A stretch of 64,000 nt of DNA from Physella acuta (taxonomy: Eukaryota; Mollusca; Gastropoda; Physidae), in NCBI RefSeq assembly GCF_028476545.1, contig NW_026732774.1:112001-176000 (forward strand), given 5' to 3'. The translations under genes and the position numbers were made by a program. This document shows positions 28,396 to 35,509 of this stretch, piece by piece (the stretch's first letter is position 1; each line of letters opens with the position of its first letter). Below the pieces are notes generated by a model. The model worked only from the letters and a program-made list of their open reading frames with translations. It was not told the origin of the DNA and made no database searches.

Positions 28396-29136
28396 CTCTG
28401 TAGAAGTTTAATTTGTTATCTAATGATATCTCCAGACGACCACTAATAAATCAGAAATTAGCAGACGTGAAAATCGAATCAGCCAAGCCGGCGTGAAACT
28501 GTTGACGTCGTCCGTACGAACTTAACAAAACTTTTTGGCTCACACTTAACTGTCTAGCCCGGCTTAAGTCGTGGGGAAATACAAAATGTGGAATAGGAAA
28601 AAAATAATAATGTTGTGAGTATAAAAAAAAAATAAAATAATAAAAAAACGAAACAATTAGACAAAAATTCAATTTCAGTACTGGAATTCCCTAATGAAAT
28701 TAGGAAGTGTGTGTTTTATTTAAACATTTTTTTCCGCTTGTACTCTGGATATTTTTATTTGTCTTTACAAACGTGTTAAAAAGTGAACATTGGTGTATTC
28801 TAGCGAAGTAATGTGAAACAGGGTATGAATGATAGAGGGGATGCTACCGCTGTGGGTGCTGTAAATTTACTCCGGCGCTGTCTGCCGACATGTAGTAACC
28901 CTGGAGCTGTAACTACATGATCATGGTATGATGGGCCGGGAGCCATGGGAGCTGTAAACTTACATTAGCGAGGTGTGAGGGCCTGGAGCTGTCGAACTTG
29001 GTGCTGGGCTGGTGTGAGGAGAACTGTAGGAGGGTGGACCTGTTCCTGGTTACAGAGCGGGCTAATCGGGCAAACTTGCTGAGGCCTGGGATAGAAGGAA
29101 ATGGTTGATAGATCTTGGTCAAGCTTTATAACTAAA

Positions 29137-29205
<69 letters not shown>

Positions 29206-29295
29206 CAAATGCCTATATATATATATATACATATATATACACACACTCACACACACACTCACACGCACACACACATATATATTATATATTTGGGT

Positions 29296-29388
<93 letters not shown>

Positions 29389-32300
29389 ACAGAGGTAATG
29401 TGATGTTATTTTTTTTTAATATAGAACTAATTGGTTTTATATAAAAGTTCCAGAAGCTCATGTATGACAAGCTGTGAAGGGCAAATTGTAAAAATGTTGA
29501 CACGAAACAAAATATTTTTGTAATGTGTAAACTAAAATCCTGGATTCTGTTAATGTGAGATTGTTTTAAAAACAAAACGGAATTTACTTAAAATATTTGA
29601 AAGTACAAAAAAAAATATTCCCGCAGAAATTAAATTGAAAAATGTTAATTCAGATAAATAAAACCCATTAAAATTGTATTACCAGCATAGAACGCAAAAT
29701 AAAAATTCTAAATTGGAAATAAAAACTAACATAGTTTTGTTGAACTGAGCCTGCATCCGTTTTGAAGTGCGTTTGTTAAATAAAAAACAATAACTTGGAA
29801 ATGAATTAAATATCAGTAGGCCAACACAGTTCTGGATAAAGTAATTACAGGGACATAAAAACCGTTAAGACAAAAAATATATCTAAAAACAATGTAACTT
29901 GAAAAAGTGTGAAAAATTTTCCTAGAGAACAGAGAACCAAAGTGATGAAAATATAAATATGAGAAATTAAAAAAAAATAAACTATTTAAAAACTAGGCTC
30001 AAAATAATGGAACAAATACGATAATAGATGTATGATTTAACAAAACATTTCGACAAAAATAATTAGTGTTAAAAGCAAAAATTATGGAAAGAAAACATTA
30101 TAGACGGATCAATATTAATACGAGATTTGAATCCTGGACCATAAAAACATGGATTGAAAACTTTAATGATAAAAATCATTCAGCGTGACGACGGTAAAGT
30201 AAAGATTTGTTTTTACAATTGATGTTTTTAGACAACTTGACCGACGGGGTTTCGACCGATCATGATAAGGCTGTCAAAACCTTTTATCGCCCTTCACGCC
30301 GTGGATTTGTTAAAAAGTTGGATTCAACACGTTTCGTCGCTTTGTTCCTGTTATTGTTTTTTAGTATTTGTTTTACAGAATCGACTTTTTGTCCTGATTA
30401 ATGATAAGTGCGTTTCACTCTTTCAAGAGAAACAATATTTTATAAAAATTAGTGTGTTGTTTAAAAAAATGAATTGAAATTATTACTTTGACATTGTCTT
30501 AGAACTGTTACCGAAAAATAACACCGACTAACAGACTTATTTTACGATCAATATGCTTCACTTAATTGAATACATATTTACCCCAATTTTAATTAGCTTC
30601 CATAATTTAATTAGCTTAATTAAATACATTTTATAATTAAAATCACAAGCTAGAAAGGAAGTCGCAAAACAACAATAATTAGCTTAATTAGTAAGGACTG
30701 AAGAATTATGTATTAAAAACTCTCTTTTTCCATCCCTTGCAGAGATGAAGAATATTTCGAGCTTTTCAGAGCATTATTTTATAGAGTTTCGTGATACTTT
30801 TTTTTCTACTTGACCCATAACCCTATATTAACATTCCTACATAGAAATTCACGAAACTTTTTTATTTCTCTACTTTACCTGTAACACAGAAATTCAAGAA
30901 AGTTTTTTTTTATATACTTGACCTAAAACGTTTGTTATTTCTACTTAACCTATATCCTTATACCAACATACGTACACAGAAATTCAAGAAACTTTTTTTT
31001 TTAAATACGTAACCTATAACCATATGCTTACATACCTACATGGAAATGCAATCACATCGACATTTATGTCACTATTTAGCTTATGTGTTCATGATATTGT
31101 ACTTTTTTGTTGTTGTCAAGTTCTCAAGTACTGAGGATTTTTATGGTCGGCATTTTGAGTATCTGGCTCTCGAGTACTGGGGGGGGGGGGGGGCTTTGTT
31201 ATGTGTTCAGCATTTTGAGTATCAGGTTCTTTACTACTCGCAGAGGCGTAGCGAGGGGGGGGCGGGGGTGTGGGACCGCACCGAGTGACACAATTTAGGG
31301 GGGTGACACTAAGGCAAAAAATAGCAAAATATATAGAGAAAATCTTGAGGGGGGGGGTGGTGCAAATCGAAAATCTAAGGGGGGTGCAAATCGAAAGTTT
31401 GAAGGGAGGGGGGTGCAAATAGAAATTTGAAAGTTTGTCCCCGGGAAGGGTCGCTACGCCTCTGGGGGGTGACACCATTAAGTGCCGCACCGGGTGACAC
31501 CCGACCTCGCTACGCCACTGACTACTCGACGACGGGTTCGAGGAGGATACTGCGGGATTCCAACTTGTAACCCCCAAACTACGACCCCAGCACTGAATAA
31601 ATACGAATGATAGCTGTGGTGGTATTTGCTTTATGCCCAACACACAGGGCGTCGGGCATGCAGGGCTTACCTTTTCCTGCCTCGTCGTCGATGGGCTGTT
31701 TGAGGGCGGTGATGTCCTTGAAGGTGCACATGAAGAGCACGACCTGGTCCTTCTCGTTCTTGATGGGCGCCACGTGCAGTAGGAGCCACAGCGGGGTGCC
31801 TGAGATAGAACCTGATCTGAGCACTGGTTTCAAATACTAACATTAATCTTCATGGTAATGTCTACATAATTTGAAGGGTATGAGGTATTTTTACAGATCC
31901 ATCAACATTTCTAGACTCGTCAAATAAAAATAAAAAATGAATAAAAAAACTTCGAAAACAATAATAATGGCATCAATAAAGACAGACATAACATAGTTTA
32001 TAACACATGCTAAACCTAAACAGTTCTATGGTTCATGCAGGTTTTATTGAGCCGTAGAACTGGTTGGTGACCTACTTACCAGCCCTATTCTCCCACGACT
32101 AAAAAAAACACAATACCAAATAAACAAAATATAACAAAAACACCCCCCCCCTCCTTTACCCTTGCATCTTTTACCGTCAAACCTACAGAACAATTAAGAA
32201 CACACCCCATATACATACTAACAGATCATGTGACATCCCATCACAGGCTACAAAGTATTGGATGCTACGAATATCCACTGAACTGACGACCACGATTCAC

Positions 32301-34546
32301 CACCACACCACCCCAACCCCACCACCACCCCACCACCCCCACCCCGACCAACACTAATCACACCTCGCACCCTTCCTAAACCACACCTCCGAACTAATTG
32401 AACACTTGTGACCATTCTGGTCCTTCCCCTCCCCTCCCCTTCCCCTTCCCCACCACCACCAACACCTTCCTCATCCCTGTGGCCCAAATTACATATCCTC
32501 TACCCCACAAGTGTTAACTACCCACCCCACACTCCGAACCAACTGGGCTAATGATCAGAAAAAAGCACCCACCTCGACACCAATAGTCATTAGTATTACC
32601 CACCCCTCACCCCCCCCCCCCCCACCTAACCATTTCACACACACTAAAATAGCGTCAAGTATTTCGGACTCCCCACCTATAGTATTCTCGACCACAGCAC
32701 ACCACGCTTAAGATAACTTGACTAAGAGGTTTGACCCCCCCCCCTCACACATACACACCTAGTCAGCAACAATCACGATAAAGATCTCCCAGATGTCAAC
32801 CAGCAATCACGACAGCCCCTCCCCCCACACTTTTCGGCAGCAATCCCCTCTTAACAAACAAGACTAATAGTCTCAAGCCTCCCTTTTCCCACACATTCAG
32901 GTTCTTATTGTACAACAGTATCTCCACCTATTTCTACAGCCCACTACGATCATTAACACCAACCATCATTACCACCCTACAGACCCCACCCCCAAGACAT
33001 ACGTTTCTTTTGTACAGCAGTATCCACCTGCTCTTGCAACCCATCACTATCATTACCACCCACCCACCCAACCCCACCCTATCACAACCCTTCTCTCGAC
33101 TCACGGTTCTTCTTGCACAGCCGTATCTTCACCTGTCCCTAAACTGCCTCACCAAATCTACCCCCACCCACATCCTTATCCGACACCTACCCCTACCCCC
33201 ACTCCCACCCCCATCCCTTCCCACCCCCTATTCCCACCCCTAGACTTACGTTTCCTTATGTAAAGAAGTATCTCCATCTGCTCTTGCAATCCACCACCAT
33301 AATTACAACTCCTACCCCCACCTCTCACACCAAGACTCACGGTTCTTCTTGTCACCTTGTTTTCACCACCCCACCCTTCCTTGTCAGGATTGTCATTTAG
33401 TACTTTACATAATTTTAACTCATACATTCATTGAGCCTGCAAAATCATGTGTTCTATTTATATTGCAAATTGTTTGTCTTGGTGTCACCCCCCCCTAAAT
33501 GGTGTCATCCGGTGAGGTCCGCACCCCCGCCCCCGCCTTGCGACGCCTCTGTCCTACACCCTCCCACCCCAGTTTTGCATCCCCCATCCCCACACAGACT
33601 CACGGTTCCTCTTCTACAGCAGTATCTCTACCTGATCCTACACCCCCATCCCCGTCCCTACACCCCACCCCTATACCCCCCCCCCCAAGACTCACGGTTC
33701 TTCTTGTACAGCAGTATCTCCACCTGTCCCTACACCCTAGCCCCCCCCCCCCCCTACACCCCCCTACACCCCCCCGACTCACGGTTCTTCTTGTACAGCA
33801 GTATCTCCACCTGCTCCTACACCCCCACCCCCCGTCCCTACACCCCCAGCCCCCCCACCCACCCCCCCGACTCACGGTTCTTCTTGTACAGCAGTATCTC
33901 CACCTGTCCCTACACCCCACCCCCACCCCTGTCCCTACACCCCACCCCCACCCCCGTCCCTACACACCACCCCTACACCCACCCCCCAATACTTACGGTT
34001 CTTCTTGTACAGCAGTATCTCCACCTGCTCCTACACCCCCATCCCCGGCCCTACACCCCCAGCCCCCCCCACCCCCCCCCCTACTCACGGTTCTTCTTGT
34101 ACAGCAGTATCTCCACCTGTCCCTACACCCCACCCCCACCCCTGTCCATACACCCCACCCCCACCCCGTCCCTACACCCCCCCCCCCCACCCCCGACTCA
34201 CGGTTCTTCTTGTACAGCAGTATCTCCACTTGCTCCTATACCCCCTCCCCCGTCCCTATACCCCACCCCCACCCCCGTCACTACCCCCCCACTCCCACCC
34301 CTCCCCCAGACTCACGGTTCTTCTTGTACAGCAGTATCTCCACCTGCTCCTGCAACATTTTCTCGAAGCAGCTCTCCACGCGCTTGACCGTGTCCTTGTC
34401 GGTCAGCTCCCCGTACATGAAGCTGCACGTGCTTGACTTCTGCATCACTTCCGCTCTGTTGTAGCCTGCCAGCTTGCAGAAGCCATCGTTCATGTAAACG
34501 ATGGGGTAGTCCACGATTCTTGCATTGGCCAACAAGAAACTGTTGT
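7443..34546 (-). CDS. eag: EAG-type voltage-gated K+ channel (KCNH1/eag), 11 coding exons, 5' end missing
   Basis: Overview of the split gene; exons are listed separately. The spliced product is about 1,113 residues from the first recognised exon to the stop. In order: PAS domain (residues 1-120), linker, S1 (about 190-210), S2-S3 (218-293), S4-S5 (294-371), pore helix with filter VGFGN and S6 (372-450), C-linker, cNBD-like domain (500-640), then a long low-complexity tail with the KKTDSxDSGI motif and a terminal coiled coil. Residues match Drosophila Eag more closely than Erg or Elk ([26 protein letters not shown]), so orthology to eag/KCNH1 is strong. The family forms plasma-membrane tetramers that pass outward K+ current and control neuronal excitability; that is family knowledge. 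All ten introns between the placed exons have GT-AG ends and compatible phases. The first exon (about 25 codons, PQNTFLENI-like) was not found above 34,546. Most introns carry tandem arrays. Confidence 0.96.
8838..9349. other. eag last intron, 3' part
   Basis: AT-rich intron sequence before the last-exon acceptor. I see no gene or repeat in it apart from short homopolymers. Confidence 0.7.
9350..9930. repeat. CCA/CAC-rich degenerate trinucleotide region
   Basis: Cytosine-adenine triplet tract in the last eag intron; the transcribed strand is GGT-rich. It ends a few bases from the upstream exon's donor. No conserved frame. Confidence 0.8.
9938..10134 (-). CDS. eag: eag exon: distal cNBD-like domain
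   Basis: Flanked by a tag acceptor and a gtaggt donor. It encodes [12 protein letters not shown] through [20 protein letters not shown] to LTYNLRHR, the end of the cyclic-nucleotide-binding homology domain and its C helix. The first codon is split (A|GC) with the upstream exon, giving Ser where most EAG proteins have Gly. It joins the last exon in phase 0. Confidence 0.95.
10585..11725. repeat. 40-bp minisatellite with degenerate leading part
   Basis: From about 10,930 to 11,720 a 40-bp unit (catagaggtcaatgaaaagt plus gtagtcaggaccttacgttt) repeats about 20 times. Some units are shortened by 4 bases. Bases 10,585-10,930 hold older, diverged relatives. An aaaac/aaaag variant recurs every third unit near 11,020-11,200, pointing to 120-bp block duplication. 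It lies in an eag intron. Confidence 0.93.
11726..12280. other. Intron sequence without recognisable content
   Basis: AT-rich part of the eag intron between the cNBD exons; nothing recognised. Confidence 0.6.
12285..12450 (-). mobile_element. Possible tRNA-derived SINE fragment
   Basis: On the minus strand a B-box-like GGTTCGGATCC (plus-strand ggatccgaaccc at 12,310) is preceded by a tRNA-like stretch containing an A-box-like segment. No second copy was seen, so the call is weak. Confidence 0.3.
12490..12935. repeat. Dispersed repeat, copy 1
   Basis: Bases 12,685-12,930 match 21,885-22,115 (shared caagaacaaactacaaggca and gagacttttcggttta blocks). Bases 12,500-12,680 match, inverted, 57,845-57,935 (aacactaaatttagaacga block). 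It may be one non-autonomous element family; no coding part was recognised. Confidence 0.65.
12960..13309. other. Intron sequence without recognisable content
   Basis: AT-rich eag intron sequence with a short C run; nothing recognised. Confidence 0.55.
13310..13644 (-). repeat. 26-bp minisatellite directly after the cNBD exon donor
   Basis: About 12 units of the type taaaatcattaaaccgtaa run up to within six bases of the gtgagt donor. No exon bases are included, unlike the array on the other side of this exon. Confidence 0.85.
13650..13902 (-). CDS. eag: eag exon: C-linker end and proximal cNBD-like domain
   Basis: Acceptor atccag, donor gtgagt. It encodes [20 protein letters not shown] through [20 protein letters not shown] and [15 protein letters not shown]. 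This is near-identical to Drosophila Eag and includes the SGSLEVI strand of the cNBD fold. Its acceptor and first eight coding bases (GTGCTAAA) are repeated about twenty times in the intron just upstream on the transcribed strand. A different minisatellite begins immediately after the donor. Confidence 0.95.
13903..15125 (-). repeat. 60-bp array of decoy cNBD-exon acceptors, about 20 copies
   Basis: Each unit reads, on the transcribed strand, a pyrimidine-rich stretch, then atccag or atcaag, then GTGCTAAA. That is the acceptor plus the first eight coding bases of the cNBD exon. Units 14,300-15,020 are nearly identical. The array sits directly upstream of the real acceptor. Its open frames ([11 protein letters not shown] repeats) are a by-product of the 60-bp period. 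Confidence 0.94.
15126..16260. other. Intron sequence, adenine-rich
   Basis: Very A-rich on the plus strand (pyrimidine-rich on the transcribed strand), with short repeated gaagaaaa..aaatctat motifs around 15,300-15,800. No gene recognised. Confidence 0.6.
16265..16335 (+). mobile_element. tRNA-like SINE head fragment
   Basis: gagtggtagtgcagacg (A-box like), a hairpin with TCTAA loop, and tgttcagatcc (B-box like) resemble a tRNA-Arg-like head. It is directly followed by a LINE 3' fragment, so it may be part of one retroposed chimera. Confidence 0.4.
16385..16690 (+). mobile_element. LINE 3' fragment (C-terminal tail of reverse transcriptase ORF)
   Basis: One frame reads [19 protein letters not shown], then [12 protein letters not shown], and another [16 protein letters not shown]. 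This matches the WNPQGKRKRGRPxxTWRR tail found after the RT domain in many invertebrate LINEs. It is 5'-truncated and frame-broken, inside an eag intron on the antisense strand. Confidence 0.75.
16700..17250. other. Intron sequence without recognisable content
   Basis: AT-rich eag intron sequence; nothing recognised. Confidence 0.55.
17251..17322 (+). tRNA. tRNA-His(GTG)-like gene with damaged acceptor stem
   Basis: The sequence has a good D arm (tatagtggttagta), a 5-bp anticodon stem TCGCG/CGCGA with loop TTGTGGC (anticodon GTG), and a perfect T arm CCAGG-TTCGAAT-CCTGG. It is followed by a T run typical of Pol III termination. The acceptor stem is abnormal: GCCGTGA against TCGCTCA gives only four of seven pairs. 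The 5' flank contains TGAGCG, which would pair with the 3' end. It is probably a pseudo-tRNA or SINE head, in an eag intron on the opposite strand. Confidence 0.6.
17395..17465. repeat. Direct repeat of the adjacent palindrome arm
   Basis: This stretch (ccacgtttttcatgtgt...gactaaaaaggagaaaataa) is a diverged tandem copy of the outer part of the left arm that follows it. Confidence 0.7.
17466..17704. repeat. 102-bp inverted repeat (long hairpin) with 35-bp loop
   Basis: The left arm 17,466-17,567 is complementary, with few or no mismatches, to 17,603-17,704; the loop is about 35 bases. The arms contain no terminal motif of the hAT or tagggctgg families. Near-perfect identity implies recent origin or an assembly/template-switch artefact. 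Confidence 0.92.
17705..18080. other. Intron sequence without recognisable content
   Basis: AT-rich eag intron sequence; nothing recognised. Confidence 0.55.
18081..18324. mobile_element. hAT-type MITE, cagtggcgtag family
   Basis: Terminal inverted repeats CAGTGGCGTAG / CTACGCCACTG flank G-rich internal repeats (gcaaatcgaaagtttgag units). The flanking 8-mers gtgtctgc and gtgtctac are an almost perfect target-site duplication. The 8-bp duplication is the hAT signature. Confidence 0.9.
18325..19559. other. Intron sequence, G-runs
   Basis: Non-coding eag intron sequence with a G-rich block at 19,000-19,170; no gene recognised. Confidence 0.55.
19560..20936 (-). repeat. 92-bp array of decoy C-linker exon ends, about 12-14 copies
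   Basis: From about 20,009 to the true exon end the unit repeats about ten times at 92-bp spacing with very little divergence. Older copies lie at 19,921, 19,833 and, degenerate, at 19,718 and 19,588. Each unit holds about 27 coding bases (ITKGIDAAK) followed by a donor, mostly gtgaga and in two copies gtggga, then about 60 bases of intron. Reading through any donor meets a stop four codons later. Confidence 0.95.
20940..21139 (-). CDS. eag: eag exon: S6 end and C-linker
   Basis: Acceptor cccag, donor gtgaga. It encodes [20 protein letters not shown], then [40 protein letters not shown] and AAK. This is the intracellular end of S6 and the C-linker that couples the gate to the cNBD. Codon one is split with the pore exon (G|CT). 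The last 27-30 coding bases plus the donor are the seed of a 92-bp array occupying the next 1.2 kb of intron. Confidence 0.95.
21459..21686. mobile_element. hAT-type MITE, cagtggcgtag family
   Basis: Same termini and internal units as the 18-kb copy, with perfect 8-bp target-site duplication gaacgtca on both sides. It lies in the intron between the pore and C-linker exons. Confidence 0.93.
21885..22288. repeat. Dispersed repeat, copy 2, ending in A28
   Basis: The first 230 bases match 12,685-12,930. A run of 28 A at 22,261-22,288 may be its tail, which would suggest retroposition, but the link between the two parts is not proven. Confidence 0.55.
22289..22815. other. Intron sequence without recognisable content
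   Basis: AT-rich eag intron sequence; nothing recognised. Confidence 0.55.
22816..23360. repeat. Long purine-only (GA/GGA) tract, about 540 bp
   Basis: Nearly all G and A on the plus strand (pyrimidine-rich on the transcribed strand), in gagagg / gagagagaaaaagag patterns. The open frames across it (Arg/Glu-rich one way, Ser/Leu/Pro-rich the other) are compositional. Confidence 0.92.
23361..23790. other. Intron sequence without recognisable content
   Basis: AT-rich, then C/A-rich toward 23,700; nothing recognised. Confidence 0.5.
23800..24327. repeat. Degenerate CCCTAACCCATCCA-type array
   Basis: Short C/A-rich units (cccctaacccatccacc, aacacccctaac) grade into poly-C spacers before the pore-exon decoys. 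The transcribed strand is G-rich. Confidence 0.7.
24328..24625 (-). repeat. Two decoy copies of the pore-exon 3' end with splice donor
   Basis: Segments at 24,329-24,407 and 24,464-24,548 repeat the last 65-75 coding bases of the pore exon and its donor. The nearer copy encodes [20 protein letters not shown] and MITG; the farther one lacks two filter codons (reads VGN). Both begin at the selectivity filter. Spacers are C-rich on the plus strand, including a run of about 20 C near 24,292-24,312. Confidence 0.93.
24626..24809 (-). CDS. eag: eag exon: pore helix, VGFGN filter, start of S6
   Basis: Acceptor gtag, donor gtgagt. It encodes [20 protein letters not shown] (turret, with an NST glycosylation sequon), [20 protein letters not shown] (pore helix and filter) and [20 protein letters not shown] (S6). 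The filter GVGFGN is typical of KCNH channels rather than the GYGD of Shaker types. The terminal 65-75 coding bases plus the donor occur twice more in the downstream intron. Confidence 0.96.
25255..25460 (-). mobile_element. SINE fragment lacking its tRNA head
   Basis: The core gctaggtggactcattgacg and the stretch before it match the better copies at 36.3 and 56.0 kb (agctgggtggactcagggac). The tRNA-like end has decayed. Confidence 0.55.
25502..25593. mobile_element. Foldback MITE, tagggctggtaagtagg family
   Basis: Arms tagggctggtaagtaggtca / tgacctacttaccagcccta form an almost perfect palindrome around a small loop, with TA at the flanks. It ends about 14 bases from the GT of the S4-S5 exon donor. 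Confidence 0.9.
25610..25843 (-). CDS. eag: eag exon: S4 voltage sensor and S5
   Basis: Acceptor accag, donor gtaata. It encodes [20 protein letters not shown], then [20 protein letters not shown] and [17 protein letters not shown], ending in the extracellular turret [11 protein letters not shown]4 arginines at three-residue spacing ([11 protein letters not shown]) are the voltage sensor. Phase 0 at both ends. A 96-bp foldback MITE sits 16 bases beyond the donor, and a frameshifted duplicate of the S4 part lies upstream of the acceptor. Confidence 0.96.
25918..26085 (-). pseudogene. Duplicated S4 pseudo-exon of eag plus repeated flank
   Basis: Bases 25,925-26,000 repeat the S4 part of the neighbouring exon (SALKVVRLL, then a one-base insertion that shifts the frame). 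The flank 'atggcgta..taaggtgtg' occurs on both sides (25,880 and 26,032), so a unit of about 140 bases was duplicated. It lacks a recognisable acceptor, so it is a dead exon copy in the intron between the S3 and S4 exons. Confidence 0.88.
26086..26478. other. Intron sequence without recognisable content
   Basis: Short eag intron remainder with C and A runs; nothing recognised. Confidence 0.55.
26479..26706 (-). CDS. eag: eag exon: S2 and S3
   Basis: Acceptor ccaag, donor gtatgt. It encodes [20 protein letters not shown] through [40 protein letters not shown] and [15 protein letters not shown]. It contains the EAG-specific acidic residues of S2/S3 and the GPxGEVISDP loop. 228 bases, phase 0 at both ends. 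Confidence 0.96.
26707..27044. other. Intron sequence without recognisable content
   Basis: A/T-rich eag intron sequence between the S1-exon array and the S2-S3 exon acceptor; nothing recognised. Confidence 0.55.
27045..27432 (-). repeat. Composite array: 13-bp minisatellite with three decoy S1-exon ends
   Basis: A short unit (ataatggtgacac variants) fills the first 390 bases of the intron after the S1 exon. Embedded at about 27,090, 27,173 and 27,315 are copies of the exon end (accttaaaagcagcgttgta on the plus strand). Two of the three keep a gtgagt donor; the third reads gtgatt. Confidence 0.92.
27433..27600 (-). CDS. eag: eag exon: pre-S1 linker and S1
   Basis: Acceptor cacag, donor gtgagt. 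It encodes [40 protein letters not shown] and [16 protein letters not shown]. The [18 protein letters not shown] stretch is a KCNH hallmark before S1. Three extra copies of its 3' end lie downstream, and a 60-bp minisatellite starts directly before its acceptor. Confidence 0.96.
27601..28110. repeat. 60-bp minisatellite starting at the S1-exon acceptor
   Basis: About 7-8 units of the type gatcttgtgggaggtggtag plus a G-rich part with agtacgtcatgcatgg. The first unit abuts the acceptor. No exon bases are in the unit. Confidence 0.85.
28330..28394. repeat. (TA)n microsatellite
   Basis: About 32 TA units in an eag intron. Confidence 0.95.
28964..29085 (-). CDS. eag: eag exon: PAS-S1 linker
   Basis: Acceptor cccag, donor gtaagt. 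It encodes (G)[20 protein letters not shown], then [20 protein letters not shown]. KFARLxR is conserved in EAG proteins just after the PAS domain; the rest is variable in the family. Phases fit both neighbours exactly (G|GC in, phase 0 out). The gctgtaaacttac donor context has one or two loose echoes at 28,850-28,925, too weak to call an array. Confidence 0.9.
29138..29386. repeat. Compound (TA)n/(CA)n microsatellite
   Basis: Two TA tracts flank a CA-rich segment (acacacactcacacac) about 50 bases upstream, on the transcribed strand, of the linker exon acceptor. Confidence 0.95.
29387..30780. other. Intron sequence without recognisable content
   Basis: A-rich eag intron sequence; no gene or mobile element recognised. 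Confidence 0.6.
30785..31040. repeat. Degenerate tandem repeat, 70-75 bp unit, about 4 copies
   Basis: Units share agaaattca(c/a)gaaac, a T run, ctacttaacctataacc and catacctaca. They are well diverged. Confidence 0.65.
31241..31520. mobile_element. hAT-type MITE, cagaggcgtag family
   Basis: Termini CAGAGGCGTAGC / GCTACGCCACTG, internal gcaaatcgaaagtttga units, perfect 8-bp target-site duplication actactcg. It is inserted in the eag intron between PAS exon 2 and the linker exon. Confidence 0.93.
31671..31799 (-). CDS. eag: eag exon: distal PAS domain
   Basis: Acceptor ctcag, donor gtaagc. It encodes (R)[40 protein letters not shown] and GKG. This is the second half of the N-terminal PAS domain that interacts with the cNBD region in EAG channels. 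The split Arg codon (C|GC) matches the previous exon. Confidence 0.95.
32020..32087. mobile_element. Truncated foldback MITE, tagggctgg family
   Basis: The right arm (ttggtgacctacttaccagc) and loop are present; most of the left arm is missing. Confidence 0.75.
32230..32889. other. C-rich intron sequence
   Basis: Degenerate C/A-rich sequence continuing upstream of the decoy array. It may hold copies of the exon end too old to recognise. Confidence 0.5.
32890..34315 (-). repeat. Array of about 12 decoy copies of PAS exon 3' end plus splice donor
   Basis: Copies of the exon end (plus strand reads ctcacggttcttcttgtaca) recur near 32,897, 32,998, 33,100, 33,240, 33,335, 33,597, 33,688, 33,776, 33,871, 33,990, 34,084 and 34,196, before the real one at 34,313. 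They are separated by C-rich spacers of 50-80 bases. Copies nearest the exon are near identical; distant ones are diverged and the farthest has lost its GT. Most retain a consensus gtgagt or gtaagt donor on the transcribed strand. One copy (33,335) is cut to about 20 bases. A hAT MITE end lies at 33,485-33,551 inside the array. Confidence 0.93.
33485..33551. mobile_element. hAT-type MITE end fragment
   Basis: Contains ggtgtcaccc..taaatggtgtcatccggt and ends gcgacgcctctg, matching the terminal part of the copies at 488-792 and 31,241-31,520. One end only. Confidence 0.7.
34316..34546 (-). CDS. eag: eag exon: proximal PAS domain (most 5' exon found)
   Basis: Acceptor tccag, donor gtgagt. It encodes [60 protein letters not shown] and [11 protein letters not shown]. 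This is the EAG PAS domain with the invariant [20 protein letters not shown] core. It opens with a codon whose first base lies in an upstream exon that was not found. Its last 35 coding bases and donor are copied about a dozen times in the next 1.4 kb. Confidence 0.96.
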
Positions 34547-34738
34547 CTGGAACGGTAGAAAGTGAGAGGGTGTTTTTATTAAAAGACTTATCGTGAATAA
34601 AACGACAGATGCTTCATTGATGTTTTAAATAGTAGAAATTTTATAATTTATTAAGTTCGAAAAATTACAATACAAACAGAAACACCGGTTTGATAAATTT
34701 AAAAACACAGAATTTCAAAACAAATACTGAGCTTGAAT

Positions 34739-34889
<151 letters not shown>

Positions 34890-35509
34890 TTATGCTGTTT
34901 CTGTAAAGCACTATTTCATTTTATGTTTCTCTCTGCATGTGTTTTCCTAATGTTATGTATGTAAACCTTCATATATCACCAATTGGCTCATGTATGTTTT
35001 TTTATGTATAAATATCACTCTCGTTACACCACCTCCATGTGGCTTGTATACACGCTCCACCCCACAACACTGAAACACGAATATGTACATCCTCCTCCTT
35101 TCCCCTCCCCCGGATAAAAAATGAACGCGCTAACTGAAAAGGCCACTGACACTGTCTCTACTAATTGATAGATTTTTTAGCGAAAAAAAAAAAGAAAATA
35201 AGGGAGCTGGGTCAATACACATCTGTCATGATTAATCCATGTTATGTTTGGGGTCATACAGGGGCGTCGCTTAAGTCTTTGTCTATCCATGTTAGATCTG
35301 GAGACTTACGGAATCAGGGGCGTCGCTTGTAAGGCGCTGTCTATACAGGTTACGTCTGGGGATGGTAGTTTGGCTGGTCGCAGGGGCGTCGCTTTAAGTC
35401 GTTGTTAGTGTACAGTGTTAGCTATATTAGAAGGTTCTAAAAACGCAAAGTCTGTAATGTTAAGATTGAGTTATAACCAACTTTAGTTTAAATTCGGCAA
35501 CTTCCATAA

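Noticed and set aside
28850-28930. Decoy donor copies next to the linker exon
   Set aside because: Only loose similarity (gctgtaaatttac, gctgtaactac); too short and diverged to count with the other arrays.
33431-34464. Long plus-strand Pro/Thr-rich open frames of over 300 codons
   Set aside because: They run over the C-rich spacers and repeated exon ends of the minus-strand eag gene; repetitive composition explains the lack of stops.
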